Below are positions 6,676 to 6,951 of a stretch of 6,951 nt of DNA, one piece after another. Location: assembly GCA_025356185.1 (NCBI GenBank), contig JANXUN010000318.1, positions 1 to 6,951 of the forward strand, read 5' to 3'. Made by a program: the position numbers and the translations under genes. The notes below the pieces were generated by a model. The model worked only from the letters and a program-made list of their open reading frames with translations, was not told the DNA's origin and searched no databases. The stretch is from Gemmatimonadaceae bacterium (GTDB lineage: Bacteria > Gemmatimonadota > Gemmatimonadetes > Gemmatimonadales > Gemmatimonadaceae). Within the stretch, counting starts at the first letter, position 1. Every line of letters begins with the position of its first letter.

Positions 6676-6699
6676 CGCCCGCTCGCTCTCGTGATGTAG
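6661..6699. repeat. Inverted repeat CTACATC/GATGTAG at the convergent gene ends
   Basis: CTACATC (6661-6667) and GATGTAG (6693-6699) are perfect 7-base inverted copies around a 25-base spacer, which also contains CTCTCG twice (6667-6672 and 6686-6691). The pair spans the stop codons of both converging genes. It could form a hairpin in either transcript and help stop transcription, but it lacks a T-run and lies within coding sequence of the minus-strand gene, so a terminator role is unproven. Confidence 0.3.
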
Positions 6700-6951
6700 T
6701 GCGCGTGCGGTTGGCGTGCGTCGCGAGGCAACGATCACGCCAACGGCCTGCGTTGAACCAGCGCTGCCGTCCTCAGCGAACTCGACCACGCCGCCGAAAA
6801 GCGGCTCGATGCCAAACAACTGAAGACACCACTGCAACTCTGGGAACGTCCATTCGCGCACGAGCGAGATGTCGGATGGTGGACCGAGATCATCATGGTT
6901 CGAGTGCACCGTGAATACACGTAGCGTTGTCGCGATCACCACCACCGAGGC
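6661..6951 (-). CDS. C-terminal part of a probable SAM-dependent methyltransferase (5' end outside window)
   Basis: The last 96 codons of a gene that enters from the right edge in an open frame. Seen: a hydrophobic strand VVVIATTLRVFTV (3-15), then GPPSDISLVREW (23-34) and TFPELQWCLQLFGIEPLFGG (35-54). This order, a strand followed by GPP, a (H/L)VREW motif, an amphipathic helix and a final strand, is familiar from the C-terminal half of class I methyltransferases of the Methyltransf_11/23 type, in which VREWT-x-x-EL is common. The last ~18 residues look like an unstructured tail. The SAM-binding motifs would lie off the window, so the call rests on this C-terminal pattern only; a methyltransferase domain fused to a glycosyltransferase would look the same here. 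A GTG at 6945 could be taken as a start, but the frame continues to the edge and the protein would be too short. It converges on the 2-epimerase gene and belongs to a separate transcript. Confidence 0.55.
   Translation of the reverse strand, partial: ASVVVIATTLRVFTVHSNHDDLGPPSDISLVREWTFPELQWCLQLFGIEPLFGGVVEFAEDGSAGSTQAVGVIVASRRTPTARALHHESERALREM

Overview
The window is a piece of a bacterial surface-polysaccharide (O-antigen, capsule or exopolysaccharide) biosynthesis locus. It holds five recognisable genes plus the tail of a sixth. The genes are GC-rich (for example 40 of 60 bases at 3001-3060), densely packed and joined by 4-base stop/start overlaps. The gene content fits a Gram-negative or similarly enveloped bacterium. 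Nothing in the sequence names a genus, and no rRNA, tRNA, insertion sequence, phage gene or CRISPR array is visible.

Layout: on the minus strand a two-gene unit is transcribed leftwards, an NAD-dependent sugar epimerase (2202 to 1192) followed after 19 bases by an AsnB-type glutamine amidotransferase (1172 to 21). Between this unit and the rightward genes lies an AT-richer divergent intergenic region (2203-2576) with several small palindromes. On the plus strand, three genes form a tight operon: a large fusion of a degenerate FkbM-like methyltransferase fold with a GT4 glycosyltransferase (2577-4487), a second GT4-type glycosyltransferase (4484-5617) and a non-hydrolysing UDP-HexNAc 2-epimerase of the WecB/WbpI family (5614-6675). 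A minus-strand gene, probably a SAM-dependent methyltransferase, enters from the right edge and ends tail-to-tail over the last 15 bases of the 2-epimerase gene.

How they may work together (inference): the two epimerases make nucleotide-activated HexNAc-type sugars, the two glycosyltransferases add sugars to a growing repeat unit, the AsnB-like enzyme may amidate a uronic acid in the glycan (as proposed for WbpS-like proteins), and the methyltransferase may decorate it.

The most notable oddities are the left edge, where the AsnB homology stops abruptly after about residue 344 and the DNA changes composition, pointing to an assembly chimera, a recombination junction or a broken gene, and the pseudo-methyltransferase domain fused to the first glycosyltransferase. 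No clearly new biological system is visible.
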